Positions 34,186 through 46,254 of a DNA stretch of 64,000 nt are shown one piece after another. Source of the stretch: Hermatobates lingyangjiaoensis (taxonomy: Eukaryota > Arthropoda > Insecta > Hemiptera > Hermatobatidae); NCBI GenBank assembly GCA_026182355.1, contig JAPFBL010000167.1, positions 186,001-250,000 on the forward strand. Direction: 5' to 3'. The number at the start of each line of letters is the position of its first letter. Positions within the stretch are counted from its first letter, which is position 1. The notes beneath the pieces are model-generated. The model made no database searches and had not been told where the DNA came from. It saw only the letters and a list, made by a program, of their open reading frames with translations. The translations under genes were made by a program, and so were the position numbers.

Positions 34186-35182
34186 CCACATGAGAACTGA
34201 AATACTACTACTGTATCTCAACGTAATTAAATATCTAAATGTAATGATATAATGAAATGCACAGCAACTGTTACTGTAACTGAACGGCATTAAAGATCTA
34301 AATGTAAAGATATAATGAAATGCACGGCGACTATCTCTGAAACTGAACGGCATTACAGATCTAAATGTAAAGATATAATGAAATGCACAGAGACTATCGC
34401 TGAAACTGAACGGCATTACAGATCTAAATGTAAAGATATAATGAAATGCACAGAGACTATCGCTGAAACTGAACGGCGTTACAGATCTAAATGTAAAGAT
34501 GAAATGTACAGTGACTATCGCTGAAACTGAACGGCATTAAAGATCTAAATGTAAAGATATAATGAAATGCACGGCGACTATCTCTGAAACTGAACGGCAT
34601 TACAGATCTAAATGTAAAGATATAATGAAATGCATAAAGACTATCGCTGAAACTGAACGGCGTTACAGATCTAAATGTAAAGATGAAATGTACAGTGACT
34701 AACGCTGAAACTGAACGGCATTAAAGATCTAAATGTAAAGATATAATGAAATGCACGGCGACTATCTCTGAAACTGAACGGCATTACAGATCTAAATCTA
34801 AAGATATAATGAAATGCACGGCGACTATCTCTGAAACTGAACGGCATTACAGATCTAAATGTAAAGATATAATGAAATGCACAGAGACTATCGCTGAAAC
34901 TGAACGGCGTTACAGATCTAAATGTAAAGATGAAATGTACAGTGACTATCGCTGAAACTGAACGGCATTAAAGAAATAAATCTAAAGATATAATGAAATG
35001 CACGGCGACTATCTCTGAAACAGAACGGCATTACAGATCTAAATCTAAAGATATAATGAAATGCACAGCGACTATCTCTGAAACTGAACGGCATTACAGA
35101 TCTAAATCTAAAGATATAATGAAATGCACGGCGTCTATCTCTGAAACTGAACGGCATTACAGATCTAAATGTAAAGATATAA
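34186..35182. repeat. 63-bp minisatellite in an NLK intron, about 16 copies
   Basis: Unit core AAATGCACGGCGACTATCTC, TGAAACTGAACGGCATTACA, GATCTAAATGTAAAGATAT. Some units lack ATAT and are about 59 bp. The short variants recur in blocks (34452, 34640, 34890), a higher-order pattern made by block duplication. Because 63 is a multiple of three, frames stay open on both strands; this is not evidence of a protein. Confidence 0.95.
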
Positions 35183-35184
35183 AC

Positions 35185-36800
35185 AAAATTAATTTTGATT
35201 AGGACTACCGAATTCAATTATTATTAAAATAACACTTGGTAAATTTTGTGTAGGGTTATCTGATCTAAAAATTCAACTGCTATTCCCAAGTTTTGATTTT
35301 TTTTATTTTATCAAGCATAAAAGAAAACATATATAAAATTATTGTAATTAAGCTAACATGGAAAAAGAAATGAGGTGGCAACACTGAGGGAGGTTGATGA
35401 AGAGTGAGGTGATGCTGCCATCTTGGATGGCCCTCGATTCTTCGTGTTTTGCGGGTTTATCACCGAGTTTGGCTTGGCCAGATCCCCGTCTCACAAATGT
35501 ATTTATCATTGTATAATTTCATAGTGATTGTAATTGCTTCTTGACAAAAAATTATTTTATAGTGATTTATTAGAAATAATATAGATTAATTAATGTTTTT
35601 TTGTCATAAGACAGATACAAGCTTTGCATAGATATCAGTAAGAAATATAAGTGATAACATTAAAAAAACATTTGCATTGCATATAGAAGTTAGAGCACTG
35701 GGTTTCACTAAACTAAAACGTAGTTCTAGAGTAGATTGCACAACTCTTACAGATATAACAGGCAAATAATTGATAATTTTAGATAATTGATAAACACAAT
35801 AAAATTAAGAAATGTTAATACAATGAATATGAAGAAATACATTGGGTACCTAAATTTTAACGAGTTAATATTGCGTAATGACTTAATATATGTTTACTTG
35901 TAGCCTTGATAATGGAAATTTAAATTTTTGAAATGTCAGATTATAAGAGGTGAAATCTCCAGATAACGTAAATTTCAAAGAAACCTCTACTTTATAATTT
36001 TCACTGAACATAAATTAGAGATGAATGCATTAAATTACTGCCATGGGAGGTAAATATCTAAAAAATTGGCATATCCTTAGTTAAAAGGAACGATATAAAA
36101 TAATGAATGTTTTTTTTTAAAAAAAAATGAAGTGATAATGCTGAATAGTTCTGTGGATATTCAGCATTATCAGAAGACGAGGATATCTCGTCTTCAGTTA
36201 ACGTAATTGGTAATGACAACGAACAACTCACCACTTCATGTACATACTATTGAAATAATTTTCTATGAAAATTCATAGAAATTTCTATATTTCTTCATAT
36301 TTTCTAGGAATATATTTTCCTTCATATCAATATTTAATATTTTATTTTGATTTTTCAGAATAAAACTTAGTTTTTTTTTTTTTTTTATTTGTATAAAACC
36401 AATTCGCCTAACATGCCTTTTCTGAGAAACGTTCCTCCTGTCTGATATGAGGTTTGACTGAGTAAATTTCACTTTAGCGTAATTTTAGCATTTTCTGTTG
36501 ACTTTTAACAATTGTAGATTCATTATTAATAAGAGTATACTGTATGTTCAAAATACGGAGAATTACTTAGTAATGTCTTTGCATTGGGAATATGTCAATA
36601 TTCCCAATATTGGGACATTGGGAACAGTCACCAAGAATGTTCAAAAAGTATTAGAAATATCATAAAATAAACTACAAGCAAACTTTTTTTTTAAGGATTA
36701 GATTTACACATACATGTAGAATGTGCAAGAAAAGAACAAAATGGTATCGTAGAAACATCCTTATATTTGAATGAGAAAATAATTAAAAAAACATCTCATC
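35185..36800. other. AT-rich intron sequence with two hairpins
   Basis: GATAATGCTGAATA (36134-36147) pairs TATTCAGCATTATC (36158-36171); GAAGACGAG and CTCGTCTTC pair at 36173-36195. They may be a collapsed ribozyme-family palindrome, since CUGAAGACGA also opens the module at 37547. Nothing else is recognised. Confidence 0.45.
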
Positions 36801-36811
36801 TTGAATTGATG

Positions 36812-36998
36812 CTAGGTTAGGTTACACTGGCCGTCCCGAGAGAGAACACATAGAGGCCGCAAGTTGGCTCTTTGTGATACCACAAAAGAGAAATTGGGGC
36901 TATTCTCCCCCGTCTCTGGTCCACTCAAACCATCTCGAGAGAACAATAAATCTAGACAGATCCCTGATACCAGTGGATGCTAAGTTCTCAAGATTGTC
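36812..36998 (-). mobile_element. LINE 3' fragment with CCTAA tail
   Basis: Minus-strand copy of the 27918 and 45885 fragments: shared start AATCTTGAGAACTTAGCATC with the 45.9 kb copy, body with CTGTCTAGATTTATTG, end GTAACCTAACCTAGC. Confidence 0.75.
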
Positions 36999-37546
36999 AA
37001 AGAAATATTCTCCTAATGCTTCTTTCCTTCTTTGAGCCAAACTAGGGCATTGAATTGATCCAAACAAAAAAAACCCAGCATTGTCTAAAAACCAAAAGAT
37101 AAATATAACTATTATATTCTGATTTTATGTTAGGATAGTATACTGAGGAATTTTAACAATTTCAATGCTTATTATACTTGATTTTAGGAAAAGTTGAAAA
37201 ATTAAAGAATACTATAGAATGGGTACTTCCAAGAAAACTATTCATTAAAAACATGTCGCTAAACAAGTATACTAAATACATTTTAAAATATTTTTAAATC
37301 CGAACAAGTTCACAAGAGTTATTGCAAAATGTGACTCATTCTACTAAGCGCTTTATGGAACTTAATAGTCAGTTTATCGTGTGTAGGATAGGGGAATATG
37401 ATTTTGCATATATTAAACTGCATTCAAATACTAAAATTGTTTGTAGATTATGATGTTACGTGACTAGGAATATACAGACATTAAATTAATAAGCGAATGG
37501 GAAAATTGAAGAAATCCGTTTTTAAACAAATAACAGCATCAATACT

Positions 37547-37579
37547 AATGCGTTTCGAATACTTACTCTTCGTCTTCAG
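37547..37579 (-). ncRNA. Hammerhead-like module
   Basis: Core CUGAAGA, extra C, stem II GAA...UUC with partial inner pairing, GAA, ACGCAU, U. Stem III self-complementarity is broken at one position. Confidence 0.45.
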
Positions 37580-37907
37580 AATACCTCTGTTTGTAAGAGT
37601 TTGTGGAACAGGACAGATGCTAAGGCAAAGTTCTTAATTTTCTTATTATGATTAAGAGAATCATCGTATAAGGAGTAACGGGCTGTGATAATCTGGGAAG
37701 GTGAAATCGATAAAATGTAAGTACGATCCGAAGGATAAAACTTTCCCACTTATCCTGTGGAATAAATGAATTCGTCTACAGAGAGGACGCACAAAATGAA
37801 GTATCTCAGCAGGTTATGTATGTAGGAACACAGTTTAAAAGTAAGATTCAAAATAGGTAAAGTGACTCTCTTGCCACAGAATGTCATGCAAGTTGGAGTA
37901 ACAGATG

Positions 37908-38222
37908 ATAGGTTAGGCTTGGTGAGATTGTAGGGAACGCACAAAGGCTGAACATTGGCCCTTTGTCGTATCATACAATGATGATTCTACATTTGAGAGT
38001 CCTAAATTTTGCCTAACTCAAGTGTATTTAGAGTAATGATCTGTAACGAGTACTGACATCAGATAGCTTCGGGACTGACGGCTTAACGTCCTTTCCAAGG
38101 GACGACGTGCTCGGAATTATTCACCTCTGACGTGAAGAAATCGAGAGCCAGAGTGGGTATGAACTTGGGACCTACAAGTCCAGAGGGGAGCATGTTGCCA
38201 CTGCGTGAACCTAACTCCCAAC
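37908..38222 (-). mobile_element. tRNA-derived SINE
   Basis: Minus-strand copy with the tRNA-like head near 38215 (GGGAGTTAGGTTCACGCAGT), middle CCGTCAGTCCCGAAG, and tail near 37910. A tail TAGGTTAGG block is present. Confidence 0.75.
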
Positions 38223-38388
38223 AAATGACAACCGAGAACGTAGCAGTGGCAGTTTGTCTCTATCACTTAACATAACTATTATTATATCACTAGTTGTGCA
38301 ATCCGTAATTGTGTGGTATTTACTCATTCTGAGGTAAAATGGATAAATAAACAAAAGTCTCCACACAAATTAAGTTTTATTCAACAGC

Positions 38389-38421
38389 AACGCGTTTCGA
38401 ACACTTTGTGTTCATCATCAG
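38389..38421 (-). ncRNA. Hammerhead-like module
   Basis: Core CUGAUGA, extra U, perfect stem II GAACAC/GUGUUC with AAA loop, GAA, ACGCGU, U. Stem I is weak. Confidence 0.6.
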
Positions 38422-38680
38422 GAAGACATTATATCTAATGATAATCTAATCAGTTACAAAATTAGAGTGAAATAATAAAATTAAATTAAGATAATTCAAG
38501 ACATACCCAAGGATGTGGTGCTGACGAGTTGGTCCAGTGAAATCTATTTCCTACTTGTTTTCACTGGACCAACCCGTCAGCACCACATCCTTGGGTATGT
38601 CTTGAATTCTCTTAATTGAATTTTATTATTTCACTCTAATTTTGTAAGTGATTAGATATAATTTGTATTATAGTGTCTTC

Positions 38681-38713
38681 CTGATGATGAACACAAACTG
38701 TTCGAAACGCGTT
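38681..38713 (+). ncRNA. Hammerhead-like module
   Basis: As 38389-38421 but one G-to-C change mispairs stem II. Confidence 0.5.
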
Positions 38714-39221
38714 GCTGTTGAATAAAACTTCATTTGTGTGGAGACTTTTGTTTGTTTATACATTTTACCTCAGAATAACTATTATTATATTTAGCGATAC
38801 TATTATTGTTATTGTTACAGTTTACCATTATGTTAGCAGAGTATTCTAGTTTTTACTGATATCTCTCAATATTATTTTTTTTTTATAACGCAATATAATT
38901 AAAAAACAATATGTAAGATTGCAAAAAAAAAGAACGAGATCGGTAGAGGAGATGTAAAATACACTGTGCAACGCTGTATACGAGGGAATCCTAAATAAAT
39001 GGTTCATTCATTCTGTTTGTTTTCATCGGGAAAACAGATGACAACCTTAGAATTAAAGCAACACTTACAACATGGATATTTATATTAAGGCTAATAAGTG
39101 GTTTGTTTATTGGTTTAATTACGAGGTTCACACAATAAAGCATTCAGTTAAGTTCCAGAGACGGGAAGTTTGATTGATTTGTCATTTGACACCAATTTTA
39201 GCCATGACACCTACATTATTC

Positions 39222-39425
39222 TACATCAGGAGTCATACATTTTACCTCACTCCAGTTCACATACAGCAGGGACCATTAATGAATATCTTACATCAAACAG
39301 GCTCGGGACCCGATACATTACATCCTGTCCGATGGACGGGATGTTTAACATTTCCAATTCTTTACATGAAAACTAGGGATCATGGTTGATATTCGAACCT
39401 GCAATCTGCAGGAAGAAAGAGTAAA
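39222..39425 (-). mobile_element. tRNA-derived SINE, worn
   Basis: Minus-strand GGTTCGAATATCAACC B-box relic near 39395 and the middle motif (plus-strand AGGCTCGGGACCCGATAC). Both ends are missing. Confidence 0.6.
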
Positions 39426-39429
39426 CACT

Positions 39430-41950
39430 TTATTTATTGGTAATGATTAAAGAGACCTGAATCCACAACTAAAAAAAAAATTATTCCTTTCAAATGATTA
39501 AAGTTTGTCATCAATAAAATCGATAAATTATGAGATTTAATAATGGGATAAATCGGAGTAATTTTTTTCAAGTTCACTTAACAAGAGTTGAATGGGGTTC
39601 AGGAATGCTGATCTAAAACACGGTTTATTGCTCTGCAGGAATGATTGCACTCTTTGCCATGAGTGAGTAGTCTTTTCATGATTCTACGCCTAATAGAACA
39701 CTTGAAGAGTTAATGGAGGAAAGGACAGTGTCAGGAGTCTCGTCAGATGTGACTGTAACCATGGCAACCGCTAATAAACGTGCTGAGTCATTATTAATAG
39801 CCTTGCTGACAGATGGGATTTGTATGGAGCTGTTGCCCAGAGGTGTAAAGCACAATTCTATTTATGGGTCAAAAACAGCTCTATGGGCTTCAAATCAACC
39901 ACACATCAAATGAGAAATCTCTCCCATTAAAAGATTAATTGCAAATGATAAAGTATTTGGAGACAATGATTAAAAGGGGCAAGTGAAAAGAAGATTTATT
40001 CTCCTTGTTTTTTTTTATGCCTATTGGAGAGGATGGTGTTCTAATGTACACTGAAATGCCTTCTCATCAAACGCCGTGGTTTCGGATACTAAGAAATAGG
40101 AAGTGCCAATCCATTTCATTATAATGCCGACATTCAGTGACTCATGTCATGTCAGTATCTAATCCCCTTCAAGACGAGTAGATGAGCTTCTTCATCGTAA
40201 GTCAGCCTCTTCGTCATAGTAAGAGCAGGGACAGGTCCTCGTCTTCTTACTAATGATGACAAATCATATATTTTACTGCAATAATTACAAACTGTGTAAA
40301 CCTTGTTACTATGGACTTTGCTCTAAATATCGCAACAATTTTCTTCTAAAAAAGTTATTAAACGAGAGATTTTTCAAATTTCAATAGATATTCGGTGTCA
40401 TTGCAAGCGTCGACAGTCAAGGTTATGAAGTTGCTCGCATTAATATATGCTTGTAAACTAATATTTATTCATTCTCGAAAGTTATTTGAATAGATAAATT
40501 TAATTTATTTCAGCTCTCTTAGAGGATTTGAGGGGTCATGATAAAAGTGTTTCAGGTGTCATGCAGGGAAGGAATTGTACACGCCTGCTGAAGGCTCACT
40601 CCAAGGAAGTACTAATTGCGATACCGTCATGAAGCTCTACCTTGCACAAGTAATTAAGTTTCTTCCCTAATTGCATGTTTAGCTAATCACTTATGTGGAG
40701 TAGGTTCCCTGAGGTCTAAGAGTCTCTCACCTCACATCTGTACTGCCGTTGAGTAACTGGATAAATATCTCCTCATACAGAGGAGTCTCAAGGCCAAAGG
40801 CAGAGGGCTAAAAATGGCCTAACAGCCTGCACTGCCTCAGGCAATATAATTACAGGTCTGACTATGTGTATCACCCTAATGCACATTTAAACACAGTCAG
40901 TGCCGCAGGGCGGAGTATAGCTCTACCTCCTGTCACTGTGCCCGTCATATAGTTGGCTCTGGTTGTCTTGACCACCATTGGTATCAATCATATTGAAGTC
41001 AGTTGCTTCAATTATTTCTTCATGTGTTTCTAAGTGTTTTCCTTTGTAATTTGAAGCGTTTGCGTTTCACATTTCTTCAAATGCATATAAAAAGATTTCT
41101 CAATGAACATTTGAAATAAAAATCAACATTTAAATCACAGTAATAGAATAGTAATAAGTTCCATTTGTGAATACAAATGGTACTAACACCTTACAAACAA
41201 AATAACTGGACATCTTCTGAGCCACACATTGAGTCAGTTGATTAAAGTCACCAGCTATTTTAGAACAATTTAACAAAGATATTTTAAACCGATTTTTTTC
41301 GAGTATTTTTTTTGGACAGTTTCTGGATGGAAAGTAATTTTCCCACGGGTCATGAGTCATATCAAAAAGTCATTTATGTCTTCCATTCATATTAAGTAAA
41401 TCAAATCACAATAAGATAAAGGAAACGTTAATACTATTGAAAGATAAACTGAAAATATAGTAGATTGAGAACCATAAGTAATGGAATGAGTCTAAAGCTT
41501 TTATAGGGAGTTTGAAATGTCATAAATTAGAAGAATGTGTTCGTTTGGTCAAGATTGGTGCCAAAGATTCATCGTTGTTGGTTTAATGTCAACCACGCCC
41601 ATTGTTAGGAAGAAATACTGCTTCACAGCAGGCAAGATCGAGAGTTCGTGGAGTGCTAATGTTTGGTGTTAATAACTAAATTGATTTATGAGTACATAAG
41701 ACTCTTGTCAACCAGTATGGTTAAAACTAACAACAGTATAGTTAATATGAGCTTTATTTCTCCGTCATTTAATCCCATTCGTCTCTTTAGAGAATGTACG
41801 AGTATATGGTAAGAGTCAGCTCTTTTATCGGGATGAGACTTTTTATCCAGGATAAGTCCACTTATCACTTATTTCACACCAAAAGTTTGACTGGTTTTTG
41901 CAATGACTAAATTTTTCCACATAGAAGATGGGAAATCTCGCAGTTGGCAT
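39430..41950. other. No gene recognised
   Basis: Mixed composition, with slightly GC-richer parts at 39700-39910 and 40690-40990. A 66-codon plus frame at 39713 has no family features. No conserved exon or repeat end was found. Confidence 0.35.
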
Positions 41951-41955
41951 ACTTA

Positions 41956-42247
41956 GGAGGGCAGGGTAGCCCAGTGGCCTGTATGCTGACCTCAGAACTG
42001 GCAAATCCAGAGTTCGATATCCAGTTTGGCACTCGATTTATTTACGCAGCAGGTGAAAAAAAGCCATCTGTCCCGAGCCTGTACGATGTTAGGTACTTGT
42101 TCAAGATACTATAAATACATTTGAGTTAGGCAAAATATGGGACTTTAAATGTAGAATGTTCATTGTGTGGCATCATAAAGGGTCACAACTGGTAAGTTTG
42201 GCCAATAATGTGTACTCTGGCTGGACGACCACTCAGCCTAACCTACC
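41956..42247 (+). mobile_element. tRNA-derived SINE
   Basis: Head with TAGCCCAGTGGCCTG (A-box region) and GAGTTCGATATCC (B box), middle CTGTCCCGAGCCTGTACGAT, TTGAGTTAGGCAAAATAT, and end CAGCCTAACCTACC. Confidence 0.85.
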
Positions 42248-43062
42248 ATGGCTGAGAGAGCACGATAATCAGACAGTAGCTATGCCTCTGTTAGATCACA
42301 AATAGCCTTAAGCCCTACGAATATTCCCCTCTTAACAACAGCCATTATAACCCAAAGATTGTTAACCTACCTACTCCTCCCAACAATCGCACACATAGAA
42401 CTAATTTCTGCCTCACAAAAGCAAAAGTAACACTTAATTAGCTAATTTACTAGAAGTCAAAGATAACACAAAACTGTTACAAGATGATTTTCTTAGACTT
42501 GGAACTAATACTTGCCACTTATTGATTCTTATAATATTTTAACTGATTTTGACATCAATATTGAACAGCTTCTATTGCTTACGACTTTTACAGACTTATA
42601 ATCATCCAGACAGAACTATTCAAGACGTAAATAACGATGCAACTCTAGTCTATTAGTATTCTATACACAAGACGTATGACACTATTGAAAAAAAAGAGCC
42701 AAAGTTTAATTTCTTTTAGAATAATACTTTATTTACAGGTACTGGATTTGCAAAAATTTTTTAACCGAAAACTTTTCTAGGAAAATTACAAGAACATTAT
42801 ACTTCTATGATTCAATTTGAATTTCACTTAGCCATTTCTATAGCGGAATCGTACACCGACATATGGGTACTTAATTAATATGCTACTGAAGATTTCGTTA
42901 TTTAGTTATAAACTATGGGTTTTTCAAAATACCTAAAGCTTCAGAAATATTTGAATATAGTTATGAAAGAAAATAAATATATTTAGTTTTTAAAACTGTA
43001 CCTTTAATCTTATGTTAAAAATGATGGTTTTTTATATCATTTCAAAATATATTAATACTAAT

Positions 43063-43260
43063 GTAGTGCAATCAGTTATTATGTGGTATTTACTCATTGT
43101 AGGGTAAAAAATCTAATGAAATGGTCTCATAAGAGTCTTATTCAGAGGCACTCATCCTTAGTTAATGCCTGAGGAAGAACACTACGTGTTCGAAACGCGT
43201 TGTTTATATCATTAAAATTTTTATATGTGGAGACCATTTCATTAGATTTTTACCCTACAA
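43063..43260 (+). repeat. Penelope-like terminal repeat with ribozyme
   Basis: Starts GTGCAATCAGTTATTATGTG, with a short inverted stub of the CATTGTAGGG end, then the full arm seen in the 15.6 kb palindrome. It looks like an older palindrome whose left arm was mostly deleted. Confidence 0.7.
43169..43201 (+). ncRNA. Hammerhead-like module
   Basis: Identical in structure to 15797-15829: CUGAGGA, extra A, GAACAC/GUGUUC, GAA, ACGCGU, U. Confidence 0.6.
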
Positions 43261-43269
43261 TGATATATT

Positions 43270-44430
43270 AATACATAATTCATAACATATAAAAGTAGAA
43301 ATATATTTGTCAAGGAGAAGAATTGTTTGTGATTGGTTACATTTTGTCGTAACTTTAATTATAGTTTTCAATAATGAGTAAATATTACATAATGATTACT
43401 GCATGACTAACGAATCATTTATTAACTTTAACAGTTAAATTTAAAACTTATACTTTTTCATTAAGAGACTCAGAGTACTGATTTAATTGTTTTATATTGG
43501 GGAAATAGGGTGTGGATAGTCCAAACTTCCTAAAACAACATATACTTTTGGAGAATCTTATACAACATATACTTTTGGAGAATATTATAACATGTTATAC
43601 TCAGCGTGACACATGTTTGTAAACTATTCAATAAACTCCCAACCAGCAGGGGTACTGCTGGGTGAAAAAAGAAAAAAAAAAAACCTTTTGGAGAATCGAA
43701 AGATTAAAAAAAGACATTGCTAATATTATTTAAATGTAATGCTTCACCATTTTTGTCGAGAAAAACATTTTTTTGTTCCCTTGCCAAACAGGTGTATAAC
43801 AAAATGTAAACAAACACAAGCCAATAGCATCTTTTTGTTATGTCTGAAAAGACATTAACTTTTTGGTTTGAAATTAATTTTTTCTTACTTTAAACCTTCT
43901 CCGAGTCAACCTGAATTAATAAATGGATAATCTTGATGAATATGTGATGGTAAACAGATAGACGTACAGAGATTTGTTTTTTTGTGACTAGATTTGTGCA
44001 GTTGATACAGAAACGGTTTTTAGCGCCTGAAACAGCTATCGTCCTTCAATTAATCAGCTTCTGCGGAGCCATGTGGTCATCGTTATCTCAAGGCCGTTCT
44101 GAATACAGTCCCACAATAGGTTCATATGATTTAATTCCAAAACAACTTCTAACACTTAGGTTATAAAAATAAAAAAAAAAACAACAGTTGAAATGAAAAT
44201 TGAGAAGATTTTTACAAATTACAGAATGAGCAAATATCTGAAATGAATATGAAATGAATTAAGCTCACCATTATACTTTGTAACCCTCTTCAGAAAGGGA
44301 CCAATACTGAATTCAAAAGAAATTAATTTACATAAATTTAACAAACAGACAGAGGAATGGATAAAGTGAAAAAAAAAGAATTGCCACTCCACCCACGTGT
44401 CTCTGTTCGGTAATATAAATTTCATAATGC
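43270..44430. other. AT-rich NLK intron, nothing recognised
   Basis: Only a short direct repeat (ACAACATATACTTTTGGAGA at about 43537 and 43563) and A runs are seen. Confidence 0.4.
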
Positions 44431-44431
44431 C

Positions 44432-44520
44432 GTCGAGATGTGCCTTCACCTCATCGTGGTGGTGGGGGTTAACCTTTCTATGTCTTTTTCCTCAAGGCAG
44501 GAACTAAGGGACGGAATGTT
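44432..44520 (+). ncRNA. HDV-like ribozyme, decayed copy
   Basis: Keeps GATGTGCCTTCACC, the P3 stem CACC/GGUG with loop UCAUCGU, a following G run and the joining strand GAACUAAGG. The 5' strand of P1 (C run) and the 3' strand of P2 are lost, so it cannot fold fully. What persists is the L3/P3 and joining-strand core of the 27258 copy. Confidence 0.6.
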
Positions 44521-45125
44521 TTTGGCTAGCATAAAATAGTCGAAATACTTTGATGAAACTATTTAGAAAGTTTAAGATTAAGATTTTAGTATTGGGATTT
44601 TTGAAAACAATTGGGAGTCGGAGTTAGACAAAAAAAAAAAAAGAGACCCTAGGAGTCGAAGTGATACCTCCATCATCCAAAATGGCAACCATCTTATTAT
44701 TAGTCCAGAGAAAGGGTCACCAAACGGGCTCTTTTCGCGAACTCCTAGCATGCTGCACTCGCAAACCTTTCTGATCTGCCAATAAAGAACGGAAAATAGT
44801 TCCTTTTTTAACTTAGAAATCTTATTCTATTCCACTGTAATGTTGCTTTCAACTGAATATGCATCTATTCACAGGCACATTAATTCTTAGTATACAGAAG
44901 TCTATAGCTTCAAAACACTGTGGATAGGAGCCTATACTAATATTACGTCTTATCCATATGGTCATATATTACCTCCTGAAAGCTCCAACTAAGAATGATA
45001 AAGGAGACGGAACAAAATCACCGACTTATTGGTATTCTTAAAAAGACCATTGCACTAATCATCAAGGCAGTTCTCTTATGTATACAAACTTTCAAAATGG
45101 AATATCTCATAAAAACAAATCGTAC

Positions 45126-45327
45126 CTTTAACTTGTTGTATGGAGACAAGTTTCTTTTCCCATCTGTCGTCAAAGGTGGAAGTGGGAACTGGTTCGAAGT
45201 CCATGATATATTGTCGCATGCCATTGGGCATGGTGAAACAACATTTGCACATGCACGAGTGATAGCGCAATCGGCCTTCTTCAAGGTAGGGATGTGCTAA
45301 AGCATCCACCACGGAGATCCTCTTCTC
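45126..45327 (-). CDS. NLK: NLK exon, end of kinase domain
   Basis: Acceptor GTTTCAG, donor AAAG|GTACG. It follows the 53-kb exon in phase 0 and reads EKRISVVDALAHPYLEEG, then RLRYHSCMCKCCF, MPNGMRQYIMDFEPVP and FDDRWEKKL to IQQVK. The RIS Arg closes kinase subdomain XI. The Cys-rich MCKCCF and the FDD-WE-L motif are diagnostic of Nemo-like kinase, which phosphorylates TCF/LEF and other factors in Wnt and Notch signalling. There are no stops or shifts. The last base G joins AG of the 33.9-kb exon to give Glu. Intron downstream 11.2 kb, upstream 8.1 kb. Confidence 0.95.
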
Positions 45328-45884
45328 CTGAAACAGAACATTATTTTACAAAAAGAATCCAGCATCTCCAACCACACTAAAAGGCTAAGACGAACCACAT
45401 ATTAAAGCTTTTACTAAGCACAATATACCTAGTTTTTTTTTCCTCCAAAGTAGTACCCCTACTTGGAAGGAGTTTATTGTAATATTTTCACATGCTCCAT
45501 AATATATTTAGTATGCCAAAAAAAGTAACGGAATGACATAAACCGGTAAATGAAACTACACTAAAAGTCAGTCTTCTACTAATGTAAATAGTGAAGATAA
45601 TTCTTTTACTTAGCACAACGTACTAAGTATGATACATCAACAAAGTTTACGTAAAATGTTTGTAAATGCCAAAAATCCACCTTATCAAACATTCTACAAG
45701 ACAGCCGGCTACGAATTCAGCTAAGGTTATTAATAAGCATAACGCACTTAGTACGTTAATAATGCATACGCAAAAATGTTAGAAATAGCATATACTGGTA
45801 AATAAAAACACAGTGCAATCAGCCTACTACTGATGAAAATAAAACTTTTATTAAGAACAACGCACATAAGCTAAAACTATTTCA

Positions 45885-46058
45885 TAAATCTTGAGAACTT
45901 AGCATCCACTGGTATCAGGGATCTGTCTAGATTTATTGTGTCCTCTCGAGGTGGTTCGAGTGGACCAGGGACGGGGGAGAATAGCCCCTTTGTGGTATCA
46001 TAAGGGGCCGGCTTGCGGCCTATGTGCGTTTCTCCTGGGACGGCCACAGTAACCTAAC
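45885..46058 (+). mobile_element. LINE 3' fragment with short CCTAA tail
   Basis: Shares CAGGGATCTGTCTAGATTTA and GGGGCCGGCTTGCGGCC with the 27918 copy and ends GACGGCCACAGTAACCTAAC. Confidence 0.75.
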
Positions 46059-46254
46059 TTAAGCTAAAGCTATGACTAAGCACAACCCACTTAGTATGAA
46101 AACAAAGCATACACAAAATGTTTAACAATTCCAAAAGTCCAGTAAATATACCAAGCTACAGTCTCCGTACTGCTAATTAAGTTAAGGATTTTACGAAGCA
46201 CACGTACTTAGTCCCAAGTATTTTCACATTATATATATATATATATATAAGGCT

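Larger units (their letters stand above)
38332..38776. repeat. 445-bp palindrome with hammerhead-like modules
   Basis: Long arms starting CTGAGGTAAAATGGATAAA meet around a centre that is itself inverted (GTCCAGTGAAA near 38536; TTTCACTGGAC near 38562). Modules lie at 38389-38421 minus and 38681-38713 plus. The outer flank TGTGGTATTTACTCATT matches 43.08 kb. Confidence 0.85.

Noticed and set aside
34315..35217. Repetitive open frames on both strands (MKCTATISETERHYRSK type)
   Set aside because: They follow from a 63-bp tandem repeat whose length is a multiple of three. Frames are open on both strands and break wherever a unit is shorter.
44995..45300. Plus-strand 101-residue frame
   Set aside because: It is the antisense shadow of the NLK kinase exon.
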